64,000 nucleotides of DNA from Phyllostachys edulis. Lineage: Eukaryota > Streptophyta > Magnoliopsida > Poales > Poaceae. Positions 1 to 11,669 of this stretch are shown here, in pieces. The stretch covers positions 102,244,826-102,308,825 of the forward strand of contig CM070546.1 in assembly GCA_036346405.1 (NCBI GenBank), written 5' to 3'. Under the pieces are notes generated by a model. That model was not told the DNA's origin and did no database searches. It was given only the letters and a program-made list of their open reading frames with translations. Within the stretch, counting starts at the first letter, position 1; every line of letters starts with the position of its first letter. Made by a program: the position numbers and the translations under genes.

Positions 1-800
1 GAGCGCCACAGGACACCGACAGAAAGTAATGGGTGGAGAATTAATCACGTTACATGGAAAACGTTCTGTATTATGAACTCGAACCCGCATCAAAGGAAAT
101 ACAGGAGACCCGGCTCAAAGAGAGCTCAGAGCAGGTGTGGGTAAAGTGGTACAAAACCTACGTAGTGCTAAATGAAAATCATGAATTCATGTCTGTCTCC
201 TGGATTGGAGGCTACGGTGATCGCTGTGGTTTTGATGACAAGTAGTCTTTTCAGTACTAAAACATGCCACTTAAAGTTTTGATGAGTTATTTATTTTTAG
301 AAAAAGAGTTGATCTAAAAATTATGATAACGAACATAGATGAGTCATCTAGTGTATTTTTGCTATTAATGCTTGCTGAGTACACTAGTACTCAACCTTGC
401 TATTATTATCCTTTGTTAGATCCTAGTTTAGCCGAGAACTATTCCGAGTGGAACGAAGGACACGCAGGTACCGATGAGACCGCAGGAGACGAGGGCGCTT
501 ACTACGAGGAGCAAGGCAAGGTGGACACCCCATTCGGCGCGTGGGATGAGTAAACGACCAGTGGAGCTTGGCAGGCAAGCGAGGGGACTTAGTCTCATTT
601 TGCAGTTGTAAATTAATTACTTGTAATAAAGTCCATAGCCTTACGTGGCTAACTATTGTAATAAAAAGTATAGTTTCTATCTTACTGTTCTACTGCGCTA
701 ACTTCGGTAAGGCTTACTATTCATCGAAGCGACATCCTACCGGGCAAACAAATAGTAATTTGTATGCCTAAGTGTGATTACCCTTCAGGGTAATGACACA
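1..800 (+). mobile_element. 3' part of a long gypsy-type LTR
   Basis: This is the right-hand end of a long LTR; the left end lies outside the window. At 389-419 it has the block found in other long LTRs here: a run like TACTCAACCTTGCT, then a T-rich tract ending in TTAG. An acidic reading frame follows (about 430-552, rich in Glu, Asp, Gly and Tyr, ending in TAA), then an AT-rich 3' region. A likely end is the CA at about 800, although 810 is also possible, because the copia gag coding sequence resumes at 811. The short reading frames at 54-245 and 568-771 look incidental. LTR identity is inferred from structure shared with the TSD-bounded LTRs at 13251, 33753 and 52748; no TSD could be tested. 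Confidence 0.6.
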
Positions 801-810
801 GGGCGCCACA

Positions 811-903
811 TTCGGCCACTTTGAGTCCGAGCGTTATGAGCCGAAGAAAGAACAGGCGTATTTCGCCGCGGCAGATGCAGATGACGAGCCAGCACTGCTC
901 TGA
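811..903 (+). pseudogene. copia gag C-terminus (zinc-knuckle end), truncated
   Basis: Thirty codons read in frame from the LTR junction to a TGA at 901-903. They contain the second half of a CCHC-type knuckle region (FGHF, then a Pro-Lys-Lys stretch) and the acidic tail ending DDEPALL that is typical of Ty1/copia Gag proteins. The upstream part of gag is missing, apparently split off by insertion of the LTR at 1-800. The reading frame stops right after gag instead of running into protease. The related copy at 17039-17572 also stops there, so the family may be gag-only. A degenerate knuckle is visible: the His is kept but the last Cys position reads Arg. Confidence 0.7.
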
Positions 904-1419
904 AGCTCAACATGGAGGTGCTCAAATAATGCTAACAAGATTAAGAGGGTGATTGTTAGTTTAATCTTGTTTAGCAAAGCTATGCATGATTAACTTTGTT
1001 GCATGGTCCTTCTCGGCATTGTACACGCTGTGTGAACCGTGTACATGTATGTGTGTTAGTTTGCATGTTAGAGTTTGTTAGTGGTGTGAGTTTCGGCCCC
1101 CACGTCTAGTGCTGAGTGGCGGTGGTGTCTACTAGCGTGAGCGCTGTGGGCGTGGAGTGCCGTGATGTGCGGCGGCCTACGTGACCGGCGGCAAAAGAAA
1201 TGTGGCGAGCGCGATGGGCGTTGCGGGTGCGCACGGGCGGTGCAGCGGTGCCTACATGTCATGTGAAGCGGTATTGCAAGCGAGTGTGAAGCCAACGGGC
1301 TGCATGGATTAGTTACATGAGATTAGGAGTTACTTTTAGTAGCTGCGTGCGTGTGTGTGTGTGCATTACAAGTCGTTAGCTTGCATTTAGGCTAGTACGT
1401 AGTCATCCTAACTTATAGG
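904..1419 (+). mobile_element. 3' untranslated region of gag-only copia element, copy 1
   Basis: Non-coding sequence following the gag stop. Positions about 905-1230 are closely matched by 17555-17900, which follows the second gag remnant in the same order. The shared landmarks are a GGAGGTGCTCAAATAA-type start, then AACTTTGTTGCATGGTCCTT, then GTTAGAGTTTGTTAGTGG. Because the match covers both the gag end and this region, the two copies belong to one element family. The right end is cut by the copia LTR that begins at 1420. Confidence 0.6.
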
Positions 1420-1692
1420 TGTTGGAAAACTATGGGCTTGGCCCAGAAGCTGGTCCATGTATGGACTCCCCATCCCAAACCCTAACATGATCTCTAGCCT
1501 ATAAATAGGGGATACTAGTCATTGTAAAAGGCTGATCGGTTGATGAAGGAATAAAGAGAAACAAGAAGCTCCCTATATCTCTATGTTCAATCTACTATTT
1601 TTTTTCTTGTGTTCTTCCATTGTTCTTACAATTCTAAGTCTATCTACGAGATAATCGCTCGGACTGGACTCGCCAGTGACGGTTCCTCAACA
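1420..1692 (+). mobile_element. 5' LTR of decayed copia element (273 bp)
   Basis: Starts TGTTGGAAAACTATGGG and ends CCTCAACA, so it has TG...CA ends. It contains a TATAAATA box at 1500-1507 and an AATAAA-type signal near 1550, in the order expected for U3-R-U5. The sequence directly after it (CGTTATCAGCACGA) is the kind of primer-binding region I associate with one group of plant copia elements; it does not match the usual initiator-Met TGGTATCAGAGC form. The matching 3' LTR is absent because the element is truncated near 5952. Confidence 0.7.
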
Positions 1693-4010
1693 CGTTATCA
1701 GCACGATCGACTCTCCTCGGATCGGAAGGTAACCGTCGAAGAACGACACTCGTAGATCGAATCGTTTTCTAGATCGCTTTCAATTCCGCAATTGTTGCTT
1801 TCTAGATTGTTTTATTCTATGGTGCAAATCTGCTGTAATCTACCGCGAGCCGACTTGAAGTCACCAGCACAATACCGGTTGGTAGATTGCATGGAAAAGC
1901 AGATGTCGATTGTACCGTAGATCTAAAATTGCAAATACGCTCTAATCTACTGTGAGCCGACTTGAACTAGACGGCCAAGCAGATTGATAAGTGCATGAAT
2001 AGTACTCGAACAAATAGTATTGGCATAAACAGTACATCGGATGAACAATAACCAAAAAATCGAGCGACACTGAGAGCGCCGCCGCCACCACCCGCTCCGC
2101 CCTAGAGTCAAGGCCACACCGCCTTCAGATCGCACCACCAAGTCGGCTTACTGAAGCCGGGCACGGCGCCGAAGAAGCACCGCCGCCTTACGCGTCGGCC
2201 GCCGCCGCTTCGCGCCACCTCGCACTAAGCGCCGCAGAGGAAGAAAAGAGAGAAAAGGGAGGGTTCCTCGTGCCGCCGACTGGCCGCCACGTCGCCCCGC
2301 ACGGTTGCGCCTCGCTTGGCCTCGCATGACTGCCACACCGCGGAAGCCGCATCACGCGCCACTACGCCGCCGCCCGCGACGAGCTCGCAACCACGCCGCC
2401 GCAACGCAGCGGCTTCTCGCGGCGCTTCGCCATGGCTGCCGGACAAGACATGGACGTGCCGCCGCCGAAGGCCTCACGAGGCTCCGCCTATGCGCAACCT
2501 CAATCTGGCGGTCGCCGTCGCCTCCGCTGGCGCCGCCAGCCATCGACCCTCCGCCAGGCGCTGCAGCCGCCACCCTATCCTCGTGGTTCCATCACCGAGC
2601 CGGGCCGCACCCGTCGCCGCATGCACGTCGTCGTGAAGACGCCTCGCGTAGCGCCAACGAGAAAAGACGTGGGCTCCATCTACGACGGACGGCCCCGCAC
2701 GGCTATCGCACCAGCCACACGACCACGCGAGACGCCGCCGCCGCCTCAAAGACAGGGGTGGAACCCTTCCCTATGTATGCCCTTTTCGCCAAGCCTAGCA
2801 AGTCGATGGGTTGGCCCACCACGAGCCAAGGAATCACTACCAAGAAGGCCACCCATTTAAACTGGAAAAAAAAGAAAAAAGTGGCTCGACCAGATAGAGA
2901 CCCAAAAGAAAACGACAAAAAATATAAAAAAACAGGAAAAGAAAATCCTGATTGTGTAAAAATGCCCTCGGAATTGCTAAAAATTGAGCGCAAATTTTCT
3001 CAGAACAGAAATTTTGCGTTTTAACCCCTGAAAATTACAGAATGCACCAAAAATTTATTTTCCAGCAGAAAAGAGCCTCGGGAATTCAATTTTTGAATCA
3101 ATTTTTGCATTTGAAGCATGTTTAACTTTATTATTACTATTTCTATGCAATTTATTTATTGTATTTACTGTTTTTATTATCTGTGATTGTTTATATGACT
3201 TTTAATTACTAAAAATAATAGTAAATTGTGAAAAATGCATAGAAAAATATAGGATCTCAAACCGAGAGTTGAAGAGTATTACGAGAATTTTGCAACCATT
3301 TTACGCAAATTACCAGCAGTAATCTTATGAACTCTTTGCATGAATGTGAACATGACTAGCATCACGAACCAGGAGTTCGAAGAGCTGACCCAGTATTGCC
3401 AGAATTTGTACAGAATTTGTACCAGTCTTTAATTCTGTGGTAAGATAACCACGGATGAGCAGAAGATTGAGAAAACTCTCTCTACCTTTCACCTGAATGC
3501 GGTGCAATCCGCACGCAATTACCATCAAGACAGCTACGAGGAGTATGCCGAATTGATTAACATCATACAAGTTACAAAAGCTCAAGATGGTGTTCTAAGT
3601 AAGAACTAAATCTCACGGCAGCATAGTAGCAATATTAGCCATAAAGCTAATGTAAGCAGCTACAAGGTGAGGAAGCCTCTCACAAAGGAGAGGGGCAAGG
3701 GTAAGGTCATGGGTCGCATGTTATTGATGCTTTCCAATGTAAGAAGAAGGGCAAAGGACAGCATGAGGCACACCTCGCCATTATAGGCACGGAGGATCCA
3801 CATCCATTAGTTGTACTCATGGATGTGGACAACCTAGTAGCAGCTCTCGTCATCTCTCCTTTGGACATCGCAGTGGCCGCAGTTGTAGTTGCCCAAGAGG
3901 AGAAGATTGCTATAGAGCTGATATAGGCAGAAGTTTCTGAATACTTCGCTGATTCAATCAAGTGCACGCATTGCACTTGGATCTTTTATAGTAACTTGCA
4001 GTTTGTAATT
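1693..4010 (+). mobile_element. leader and degenerate gag region of copia element
   Basis: After the LTR there is a leader, including a GC-rich block (about 2080-2760) with long reading frames on both strands that look compositional. AT-rich sequence follows. From about 3300 to 4010, short coding fragments in different frames look like a heavily mutated copia Gag, with a Lys-rich region where a zinc knuckle would be expected (about 3660-3760) followed by an acidic tail. No continuous frame survives. I see nothing host-like in this stretch. Confidence 0.45.
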
Positions 4011-4211
4011 GAAGCAGAACATTGAATTATTTTATTTTTTGAATAATGGTTGTAAGCTCTTGGAGAGCAAAACATTAAATTCTTATGATGAGTCCTGAAA
4101 GGCTTATTTTCCTGTATTTATAATAGCAAGTTATGTTCTGATATCTGAAGTATTTTATTTTTTGTGTTGCTTGCTTTCTACTGCATATTAATAAAGTATA
4201 TTATATTAGAA

Positions 4212-4562
4212 CGCGTGTGGCGTCCTATGGAGGAAGTATGCTTAGCAGGTAGTGGCACAACAAGTACTATCTTGAGAGAGACGAAATTCTTTCATTCAAT
4301 TAGCAAGAATACTAGTGGTCTTACGACAATCGAGAGCAGCGATACTTATATAATAGGCTCAGGAAGGGCTATAATTATACTCCCAATGAGCACAACTTTG
4401 GTCATTGAAGAACCCATGTTGTACCCAGAATCGACTAGAACTCTCAATGATATTCGCGCTAACGGTTTCCACGTAGAAACTGAAGAAGAGTATGGTAAGG
4501 AATATCTGCCCATTACAAAGCGTGAAGAAAGTGGAACAAGGGTATTAGAACAACTTCCTTAA
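4212..4562 (+). pseudogene. copia protease region, catalytic Asp lost
   Basis: Retroviral-type aspartic protease segment of a Ty1/copia polyprotein, which would release the mature element proteins inside the cell. The reading frame contains GSGTTSTIL where the family has the active-site D-S/T-G triad followed by T-TIL, so the catalytic Asp reads Gly. The following GSGRA and DIRANGFHVET motifs match the downstream part of copia protease domains. The frame ends at TAA (4560-4562), with further stops before the next domain. This copy is inactive. Confidence 0.7.
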
Positions 4563-4660
4563 TATGAAACTGGGCTATACTACACTAATATTAAGGTACC
4601 CATGACTTATCGCTCGAAACCGTGATTTAGAAGCATCAATTTTTTGTCTGGCGTGATAAA

Positions 4661-4855
4661 TTAAGCCACCCAAGTCTTAGGATGATGAGAAATATAATTA
4701 ACAATTCACAGGGACATAATATCAATGTAAAGACTTTCCCGAATCAGGAAGATTTTGTGTGCCCCGCATGTGCCACCGGAAAATTAATTACTAGACCTTC
4801 TACTCTACAAGCGAAGGATGAAGTCCCTGCATTCCTAGACCGGGAAAATAATGAA
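4661..4855 (+). pseudogene. copia GAG-pre-integrase domain remnant
   Basis: Contains LSHPS-like sequence, then MMRNIINNSQGH and a CPACATGK segment. These correspond to the H-x-R-L-G-H-P and C-x2-C zinc-binding segment that precedes integrase in Ty1/copia polyproteins. The normal histidine pair is degraded. The reading frame passes straight from this domain into reverse transcriptase at about 4860, so roughly the whole integrase core is missing (an internal deletion, not only point decay). Confidence 0.7.
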
Positions 4856-5952
4856 GTAAAACCAAACTTGTTGCACAAGGTTTTACTCAACATCCTAGAG
4901 TTGTTTATAAAGAAACCTATTCTTCGGTCATGGGCAAAACCACCCTTTAGATATTTAATCTCAATGGCAGTAAACTTGAAGTTAAAAGTGAAATTGATGG
5001 ATGTGGTAATAGCATACCTTTATGGAAATTTGGATTCAAATATTTATATGAAGGTACCTGAAGGTATCTATGTCCCGAACCAAGACAGAGCAAATAAAAA
5101 TTTGTACAGTGTGAAACTCAGAAAGTCACTGTACGAAGTTAAGCAGCCAGGTAGGATGTGGTATAATCGCTTGAAGCGACTTTCTATGAGAGAAAGGCTA
5201 CACGAACAATGAGAATAATCCCTGTGTATTTATACGACGATCCCAGAATGAATTTTGTATAATCTCATAATATGAAGATGATATGAACATCATTGGAACC
5301 CTAGAAGGTATTAAGAAAGCAAGCTCTTACCTAGAGTCGGAGTTCGAAATGAAAGATTTGGGCAAAACCAAATATTGCCTAGGCTTGCAGCTTGAGCATA
5401 CCCCTGAAGGGATTTCAGTGTAGTAGTCAACCTACACTCAGAAGGTCTTAGAAAGGTTCGGCTTTACAAAGGCATACCCTTCGAAAGTGCCAATGGTCGG
5501 GAGATCTTTGCAACAAGACAATAACATGTACATACCTAGAAAAGAGGGGGAGGAAGTCCTAAGACCAGAATTCTCATACTTAAGTGCAATAGGAGCACTC
5601 ATGTATTTAGCAAACTGTACTAGATCGGGCATTGCATTTGCCGTAAACCTACTAACAAGGTATAGTACAGAACCTACCAAAGGCATTGGTAGGGAATGAA
5701 GGATATCTTCCGATACCTCCAAGGAAGCAAAGAACTTGGTCTGTTCTACAGAAAGAACCAAGACCTAACTATGAATAGCTATGCAAATGTCGGGTACCTG
5801 TAGAACCCGCATACAGCCAAGTCGTAAATAGGCTATGTATTCCTATGTGGTGGAACTGCAATTCCATGGAAATTGTCTAAGCAAAGTCTTGCATTGACTT
5901 CGACGAACCACTCGAAAATCATAGCACTGTACGAGGTCTCACAAGAATCATA
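4856..5952 (+). pseudogene. copia reverse transcriptase / RNase H remnant, integrase deleted
   Basis: The RVT_2-type reverse transcriptase of a Ty1/copia element is recognisable as fragments: LMDVVIAYLYGNLD with KVPEGI (about 4990-5070), the SLYEVKQPGRMWYNRL motif (about 5125-5175), a degraded active-site region reading YEDDMNIIG (about 5268-5295, in place of YVDD), then FEMKDLGK and YCLGLQLE (5340-5395). The C-terminal connection (about 5487-5700) includes GALMYLANCTR. Several stops and frame changes occur. Sequence stops matching near 5952, where the truncated LTR of the Angela-like element begins. Confidence 0.75.
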
Positions 5953-5956
5953 GCAA

Positions 5957-6405
5957 CCCCTAAGAGTGCTATTACACATGTAGGGAACCATGCTGATCTC
6001 AGGTCTAAGGATTATACATCATCATTGCTTGAGACCAACTAATGACACATATAATCATAACAATCTCAATAGTGTCTCAAGGTGGGTCAATCCAACCCCA
6101 TGTTCTCCAATATATGTTCACATTATTGATTCGACATCCCTATATCCATGACCGGTGAAACATGGTCATCAATCAATACATGTGCTGGTCGTAAAGTCAC
6201 CGGTGTTCCGACCAGTGACATCCGACCAGGGATACATTTAGAACGACATCATGTAACTTAAAAGAGTTTCATCAACAAGTCACATACTTGTTAATCTTCA
6301 TAACCAATGATTCATTCAAGGAACAGAATAACATTTAATCAATAACTCATAAACATAGACGTGATACAATTATCTCTATGATTGCCTCTAGGGCATATCA
6401 CCAAC
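5957..6405 (-). mobile_element. 3' LTR (truncated) of Angela-like copia element
   Basis: Matches 12778-13228 nearly base for base, so it is the terminal part of the same LTR. On the minus strand it starts TGTTGGTGATATGCCCTAG, a start typical of grass Angela-like LTRs, and lies directly next to a polypurine tract (minus strand AAGTGGGAGAC, plus-strand 6406-6416). About 1.1 kb of the LTR, equivalent to 11670-12777, is missing on the left, so the junction with the older copia element at about 5953-5957 is a deletion break and not an insertion end. Confidence 0.85.
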
Positions 6406-6426
6406 AGTCTCCCACTTGCACTAGAG

Positions 6427-7425
6427 TCAATCATATAGATATCTTATACCCATTACTCTTGTGTGCGCCTCATGCTTAGGCTGCGGGAGAGACTTTGTCA
6501 ACGGATCAGAAATATTCAAATCCGTGTGCACTTTGCATATCTTCACATCACCTCTCTCAACGATCTCACGAATGATATGATATCGTCGAAGTATGTGCTT
6601 GGACTTTTGATGCGATCTAGGCTCCTTAGCTTGTGTAATGGCTCCACTATTATCACAATAGAGATCAATTGGACTGGAAGCACTAGATACAACACCCAAT
6701 TCACAAATGAACTTTCTTATCCATACGACCTCTTTTGCTGCTTCCGAAACAACAATGTACTCAGCCTCTGTTGTAGAATCAGCAATTGTTCCCTGCTTGG
6801 AACTTTTTTAGCTCACTGCTCCTCCATTCAAACAAAACACAAACCCTGACTGCGATCTGAAAACATCCTTGTTGGCTTGGAAGCTCGCATCAGTGTAACC
6901 ATTTACGACCAGCTCTTCCTCACCCCCATAAACAAGCAATGCTTCCTCAGTCCTTCTTAAGTACTTAAGAATATTCTTGGCTGCTATCCAGTGACCCTCA
7001 CCTGGATCTGACTGATATCTGCTCATAACACTTAAAGCATATGACACATCTGGTCGTGTACACAACATAACATACATGATAGATCCTATAGCCGAAGCAT
7101 ATGGGATTCTACTCATTTTGTCTCGCTCATCAGTGGTCATAGGACACTGACTCTTGCTAAGATTAATACCATGTGATATGGGCAAGAAACCCTTCGTGGA
7201 ATCTTGCACGTTGAACCGTTTCAACACTTTGTCAATGTATACATTTTGGCTTAATCCAATTAGCCTTTTAGATCTATCTCTATAGATCCTTATACCAAGA
7301 ATATATGATGCATCTCCTAAATCTTTCATTGAGAAACTATTTCTTAATGAAGTTTTAACAGATTCAAGCATTGTAATATCATTTTCAACCAGTAATATGT
7401 CATCCACATATAAGATCAGAAACAC
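6427..7425 (-). pseudogene. Angela-like copia RT C-terminus and RNase H
   Basis: Read on the minus strand, 7425-6808 holds the reverse transcriptase active site (LYVDDILL, intact), then SMKDLGDASYILGIRI and the GSIMYVMLCTRPDVSYAL connection motif. The continuation at 6699-6427 holds the RNase H end, with DNSGAITQA, KHILRRYH and the final VHTDLNISDPLTK segment of Ty1/copia polyproteins. A stop and a frame change separate the two parts near 6800. These enzymes copy element RNA into DNA and degrade the RNA template. The key YVDD residues survive, but the frame is broken. Confidence 0.85.
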
Positions 7426-7479
7426 AAGCTTCCTCCCACTAACCTTTTTGTAAACACAAGATTCTTCTTCGTTCTTAAT

Positions 7480-8046
7480 GAAGTCAAACCCTTTGACTAC
7501 TTCATCAAAGCGAATGTTCCAACTCCGAGATGCTTACTTCAATCCATAGATGGATTTATTAAGCTTGCATACCTTTCTAGCTTCTTTTGGATTGACAAAA
7601 CCTTCAGGTTGTGTAATGTACACATCCTCACTTAGGTTTCCATTTAGAAAATCCATTTTGACATCCATTTGCCATATCTCATAATCGAAATATGTAACAA
7701 TAGCTAGAATGATCCTAATAGACTTAAGCATGTCGACAGGTGAGAAGGTTTCATCATAATCAACACCTTGAATTTATCTGAAACCCTTTGCGACCAGTCG
7801 TGCCTTATGAATGTGAATATTTCCATCTATATCTATCTTTTTCTTAAAAATCCATTTGCACTCAATGGTCGTAACACCATCAGGTGCATCAACCAAGTTC
7901 CAAACTTGATTGTCATACCTGGACTTTATCTCGAATCTCATGGCCTCAAGCCATGACTCAGAGTCTGGGTCCATCATCGCTTCCGCATAAGTTTTAGGCT
8001 CATCATTATTCAACAATAATACGTCATGCCCATACCTTATAGACAA
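7480..8046 (-). pseudogene. Angela-like copia RT N-terminus
   Basis: On the minus strand, 8046-7774 carries the start of the RVT_2 domain (SWLEAMRFEI, then the W-N-L-V and KWIFKKKID segments, and KARLVAKGF). After a break it continues at 7731-7534 (YEIWQMDVKMDFLNGNL, QPEGF, KLNKSIYGLK). These are standard Ty1/copia reverse transcriptase motifs in order. At least two disruptions occur: a stop before 7774 and another near 7534, where a Gln or Trp codon would be expected. Between 7425 and 7534 the frame is also broken. Confidence 0.8.
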
Positions 8047-8074
8047 TTGACGAGGCGTGGGGCTGATGCCTCAA

Positions 8075-8989
8075 CTACAGGTTTAGCATCATTTTGTTCA
8101 TCCTGTAGAGGTTCAGTAGGAGTTGAAACATTTTCGGATGCTTCTCAAATTTCTTTGAGTTGCACCTTGCTCCCACTGACTCCTTTGGAAAGAAACTCTT
8201 TCTCCAAGAAGACACTATTACGGGCAACAAATACTGTTTTATCAACCCGATTATAAAAATAATATCCTTTAGTTTCCTTAGGATACCCCACAAAGAAACA
8301 CTTATCAGACTTGGATGTGAGCTTATCAAACGTCAAACGCTTCACAACCCCATATCCTGAGAAAAGACAATCTAGGACTCTTCCCGGTCCATATCTCATA
8401 TAGTGTCTTCTCTACAGTTTTTGATGGAACCCTATTTAAAGTGAAAGTCATTGCTTTCTAGAGCGATCCCCTAATTGCAATGGAAGATCGATTAGCTCAT
8501 CATTGACCTAACCATGTCCAACAATGTTCGGTTCCATCGTTCAGACAACCCATTCCATTGAGGCGTTCCCGGCGGAGTGAGTTGTGGAACAATTCCACAC
8601 TTCTTTAGATGATCACCAAACTCATGGCTCAAATACTCACCTCCACGATCAGATTGTAGATATTTGATTGTTTTGCCAAGTTGATTCCGTACTTCATTCT
8701 GAAATTCTTTGAACTTTTCAAAGGATTCCGACTTATGTCTCATCAAATAGACATATCCATATCTACTGAAATCATCAATAAAAGTTATGAAGTACTGAAA
8801 ACCACCTCTGGTCGGAGTGCTCATTGGTCCACATACATCCAAATGTATTGCGACCAGTAGATTACTCGCCCTTTCACCTCTGGTCGTGAAGGGCGCCTTT
8901 GTCATGTTGCCAAGTAAACAATATTCACATGCTTCAAATGATTCAAAATCAAATGAGTTTAGAAGACCATCTTTATGGAGCTTCATCAT
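8075..8989 (-). pseudogene. Angela-like copia integrase
   Basis: On the minus strand, 8989-8492 is an open integrase segment. It has the C-x2-C of the zinc region (CEYCLLG), then all three catalytic acidic residues in recognisable contexts: Asp in HLDVCGPM, Asp in LQSDRGGEY, and Glu in NGLSERWNRTLLD. The C-terminal region continues at 8399-8145 in another frame (PGRVLDCLFSGYG, KCFFVGYPKETKGYYFY). The domain order and motifs are canonical for copia integrase, which inserts element DNA into chromosomes. A stop after 8492 and frame changes prevent a full product. Confidence 0.85.
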
Positions 8990-9120
8990 GCGCTTCTCAT
9001 TTATATGACCAAGACGACAATGCCAAATGAAAGTGGGATTTACATCATTAGGTCAAAGTCTCTTAGCATTAATGTTAAAGATAGGTTCATCCTCAAGATT
9101 CAAAACATACAATCCATTCA

Positions 9121-10167
9121 TCAATGGAGCATGGCTATAAAGCATATCTTCAAAATAAATTGAACAACATCTCCTCTTGCCAAGCATCTACTCCATATCA
9201 GTCCCTGGATCGAATTGTAAATATGAGCAACCGATCCGGTATCAAATACCCAAGAACTGGTCGGAGAAGTGGCAAGATTAATTTGTATAACATTTATACC
9301 TGAATCGGAAGTCTTACTTCTTTTGTTCTTTTTCATTTCTGCTAAGTACTTCTTGCAGTTTCTCTTCCAATGCCCAGTCTCATGACAATGGTAACATTCT
9401 GTGTTAGGTTTAGGACCCAGCTTAATCTTCTTAAGCTTAGCCTTGAGACTCTCGATCTCATCTTGAGTCTTTCCTTTGCCTTTTCCCTTTCTCGACTTAC
9501 TCTTCTTCTTGAAGGATGTAGTCTTTTGAACCATCATCACATGATTGGAACTTTTCTTGATACTCTCTTCAGCACCCTTAAGCATGCCATATAACTCGGT
9601 CATTGTTTTCTCCATGCCATTCATATGAAAATTCAATATGACTAGCACAAAGCTCGCAGGGAGCGATTGAAGAATCACATCAGTAGCCAACTTTTGGCTA
9701 AAGGGAAAACGAAGCTTCTCCAAGCTCTCAATGAGACCAATCATTTTGATCACATGAGGACTGACCGGGTTACCTTCTGACAGCCTACAAGAAAACAATG
9801 CCTTAGAGGTGTTAAACCTCTCTACCCTTGTTTGATCCTGAAACATACCCTTCAGACTTACAATCATATTGTAAGCATCCGTGGTCTCATATTGCTTCTG
9901 AAGCTCAGAGTTCATGGTTGCAAGCATTAGGCAGTGCACATCAACTGCGTCATTACAATGCTTCTCATAAGCATTCTTTTCAGCACGAGGTGCATCGGCA
10001 CTCGGTTCCTCGGGATAGGGATCCTCTAGAATATATTACTTCTTTTCTTGCTTGAGAACAATTCTCAGATTACGAAACTAGTCAATAAAATTTGAACCAT
10101 TCAACTTTTCCTTCTCAAGAATAGATCGCAAATTAAAGGTAGGTGCAGAAGAAGTAGTAGGTGCCAT
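9121..10167 (-). pseudogene. Angela-like copia gag and start of protease
   Basis: The likely start is the minus-strand ATG at 10167 (MAPTTSS). The N-terminal part has in-frame stops, one where a Trp is expected in NFID-x-FRNLRIVL and one shortly after. From 9939 the frame is open to 9121: a Gag core (about residues 1-140 of this part), a Lys-rich linker, a zinc knuckle with the exact spacing C-x2-C-x4-H-x4-C (CYHCHETGHWKRNC), then WVFDTGS, where the protease D-T-G active site is intact. Gag forms the particle that packages element RNA. Confidence 0.85.
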
Positions 10168-11652
10168 TATCTACAATAGAATATGCAAAAATTTAGCACT
10201 ATGTTTATGTAAGATCTTCTATTAGACATTCATGTTGGTGGTTATGTTCGCCCAGTTTATAACTAGCTCGTATCACCATACGACTAGCCCAGACTTGGTC
10301 GTATCAACATACGACTAGTCCATATCTGGTCGGACTTAATCAATAACAGTCCATAAAAGATACTCCCACTATAAACCATGTTTCCCTCAAACAACATATA
10401 GTGAGTTCAAGATCCAAAAATCATTAAGTCATAGTGAGCTTTAGCATCACTGCTAGAAACCTAATGATTTAAGGTAAGCAGCCCTTTGCCAATCATATCA
10501 CATATGACTCTTGTTTGTTGGGTGGCATCTTTATGCCCTGGCGACCAACACTATGCCCCAAGGCGCAAAACTATTTTGATAGCCCTATCAAGTTAAACCA
10601 ACACTATGCATGTGGGTGTCCGACACCTACCCCATCTTATTAAGATAGTCAATGGCACACTACTTTGGTAGACCTGCCAAATAACAATCAAAATCGCGAT
10701 AGGCGCAGCAATTGGAAAGGTGTCAATTTTACTTGATTTTTCTTGAGGGATACTACTCTATCATGTTAAAATATCTAATGATAAAACATGATCAAATAGC
10801 ATAACAGGAATAAACACAAACATTCATAGATAATCAAATTAAAATATGAAATAGTATGGCCCTTAACATGTTGATTTCCATCAGCATGCTTCTTATTCTC
10901 CAACCACCATGCTTGACGTTTCCGACTGCATTCAACTACTTAGCAATTACCCCTAAAAGCTAGTAATGAATTACACAGGAGAATATCAAGCACCACATGT
11001 CGGTACGCAAATCGTTATACAATAATATATAGCTCGATGACTATCTCACAGCATGACACGCAGACCATGAGAAATCTATTCATGCATCACATACACAATG
11101 GGCCATACTATTCACATCAAACCCTGCAAAAATGAGTTATATATAGAATCCAATTCTATCGGGCAACATGAACACATACTATCTATAACACTCGGTACGA
11201 ATACCCAGCACGGCGATCCCGCTAGCCTGTTAGCGGGCGAGGTCCGAAGGGGCAGTGCGCTCGGAAAATTTTTCCAAGACATGAATCTTATTCACATAAC
11301 CGAGCCTCGAAAATAATCGGATTAATCATATTAACTCTATTCTGAACCAATCTGATCACTGCCTTGATACGACCACGCATTGCGGCATACTTCGATGGCA
11401 GAATTCTGACCGGTAGTAGTATTATGCAGTGTGGTTGTGAACGAGCGCAGTAAATCATCTAATTCTTTTAGCTCATACCTCCTCGTAAGCCCATCTACTA
11501 CCACCGAAAACCGATCGATCTTATCAACCAGTGCCTAGATTGTTCCATTGACATGAACCGATCTGGGTTACCAGACCTGACCAGTAATAGATCCAATCTA
11601 CTACTACCACATATCAAGTATATGCGACTGATCCAGATCAAAAACTATGCAG
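10168..11652 (-). mobile_element. 5' untranslated leader of Angela-like element
   Basis: Non-coding leader between the gag start and the primer-binding site, about 1.5 kb long, as is usual in Angela-like elements. No continuous reading frame. At 10255-10330 it carries two close copies of a short hairpin (CGTAT-4-ATACG, then ACTAG) spaced about 36 bp apart. The 72-residue reading frame at 11098-11316 on the plus strand has no recognisable features and is probably chance. Confidence 0.7.
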
Positions 11653-11669
11653 GATGGCTCTAATACCAC
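11653..11669 (-). other. primer-binding site of Angela-like element
   Basis: On the minus strand the sequence next to the LTR reads TGGTATTAGAGCCATCC, one mismatch from the TGGTATCAGAGCC form complementary to initiator-Met tRNA. It lies immediately inside the LTR end at 11670 and fixes the element orientation as minus. Confidence 0.85.

Noticed and set aside
2080..2860. Long overlapping reading frames on both strands (up to 239 residues)
   Set aside because: They lie in a GC-rich copia leader, occur in several frames at once, and show no motif or gene structure. Composition explains them.
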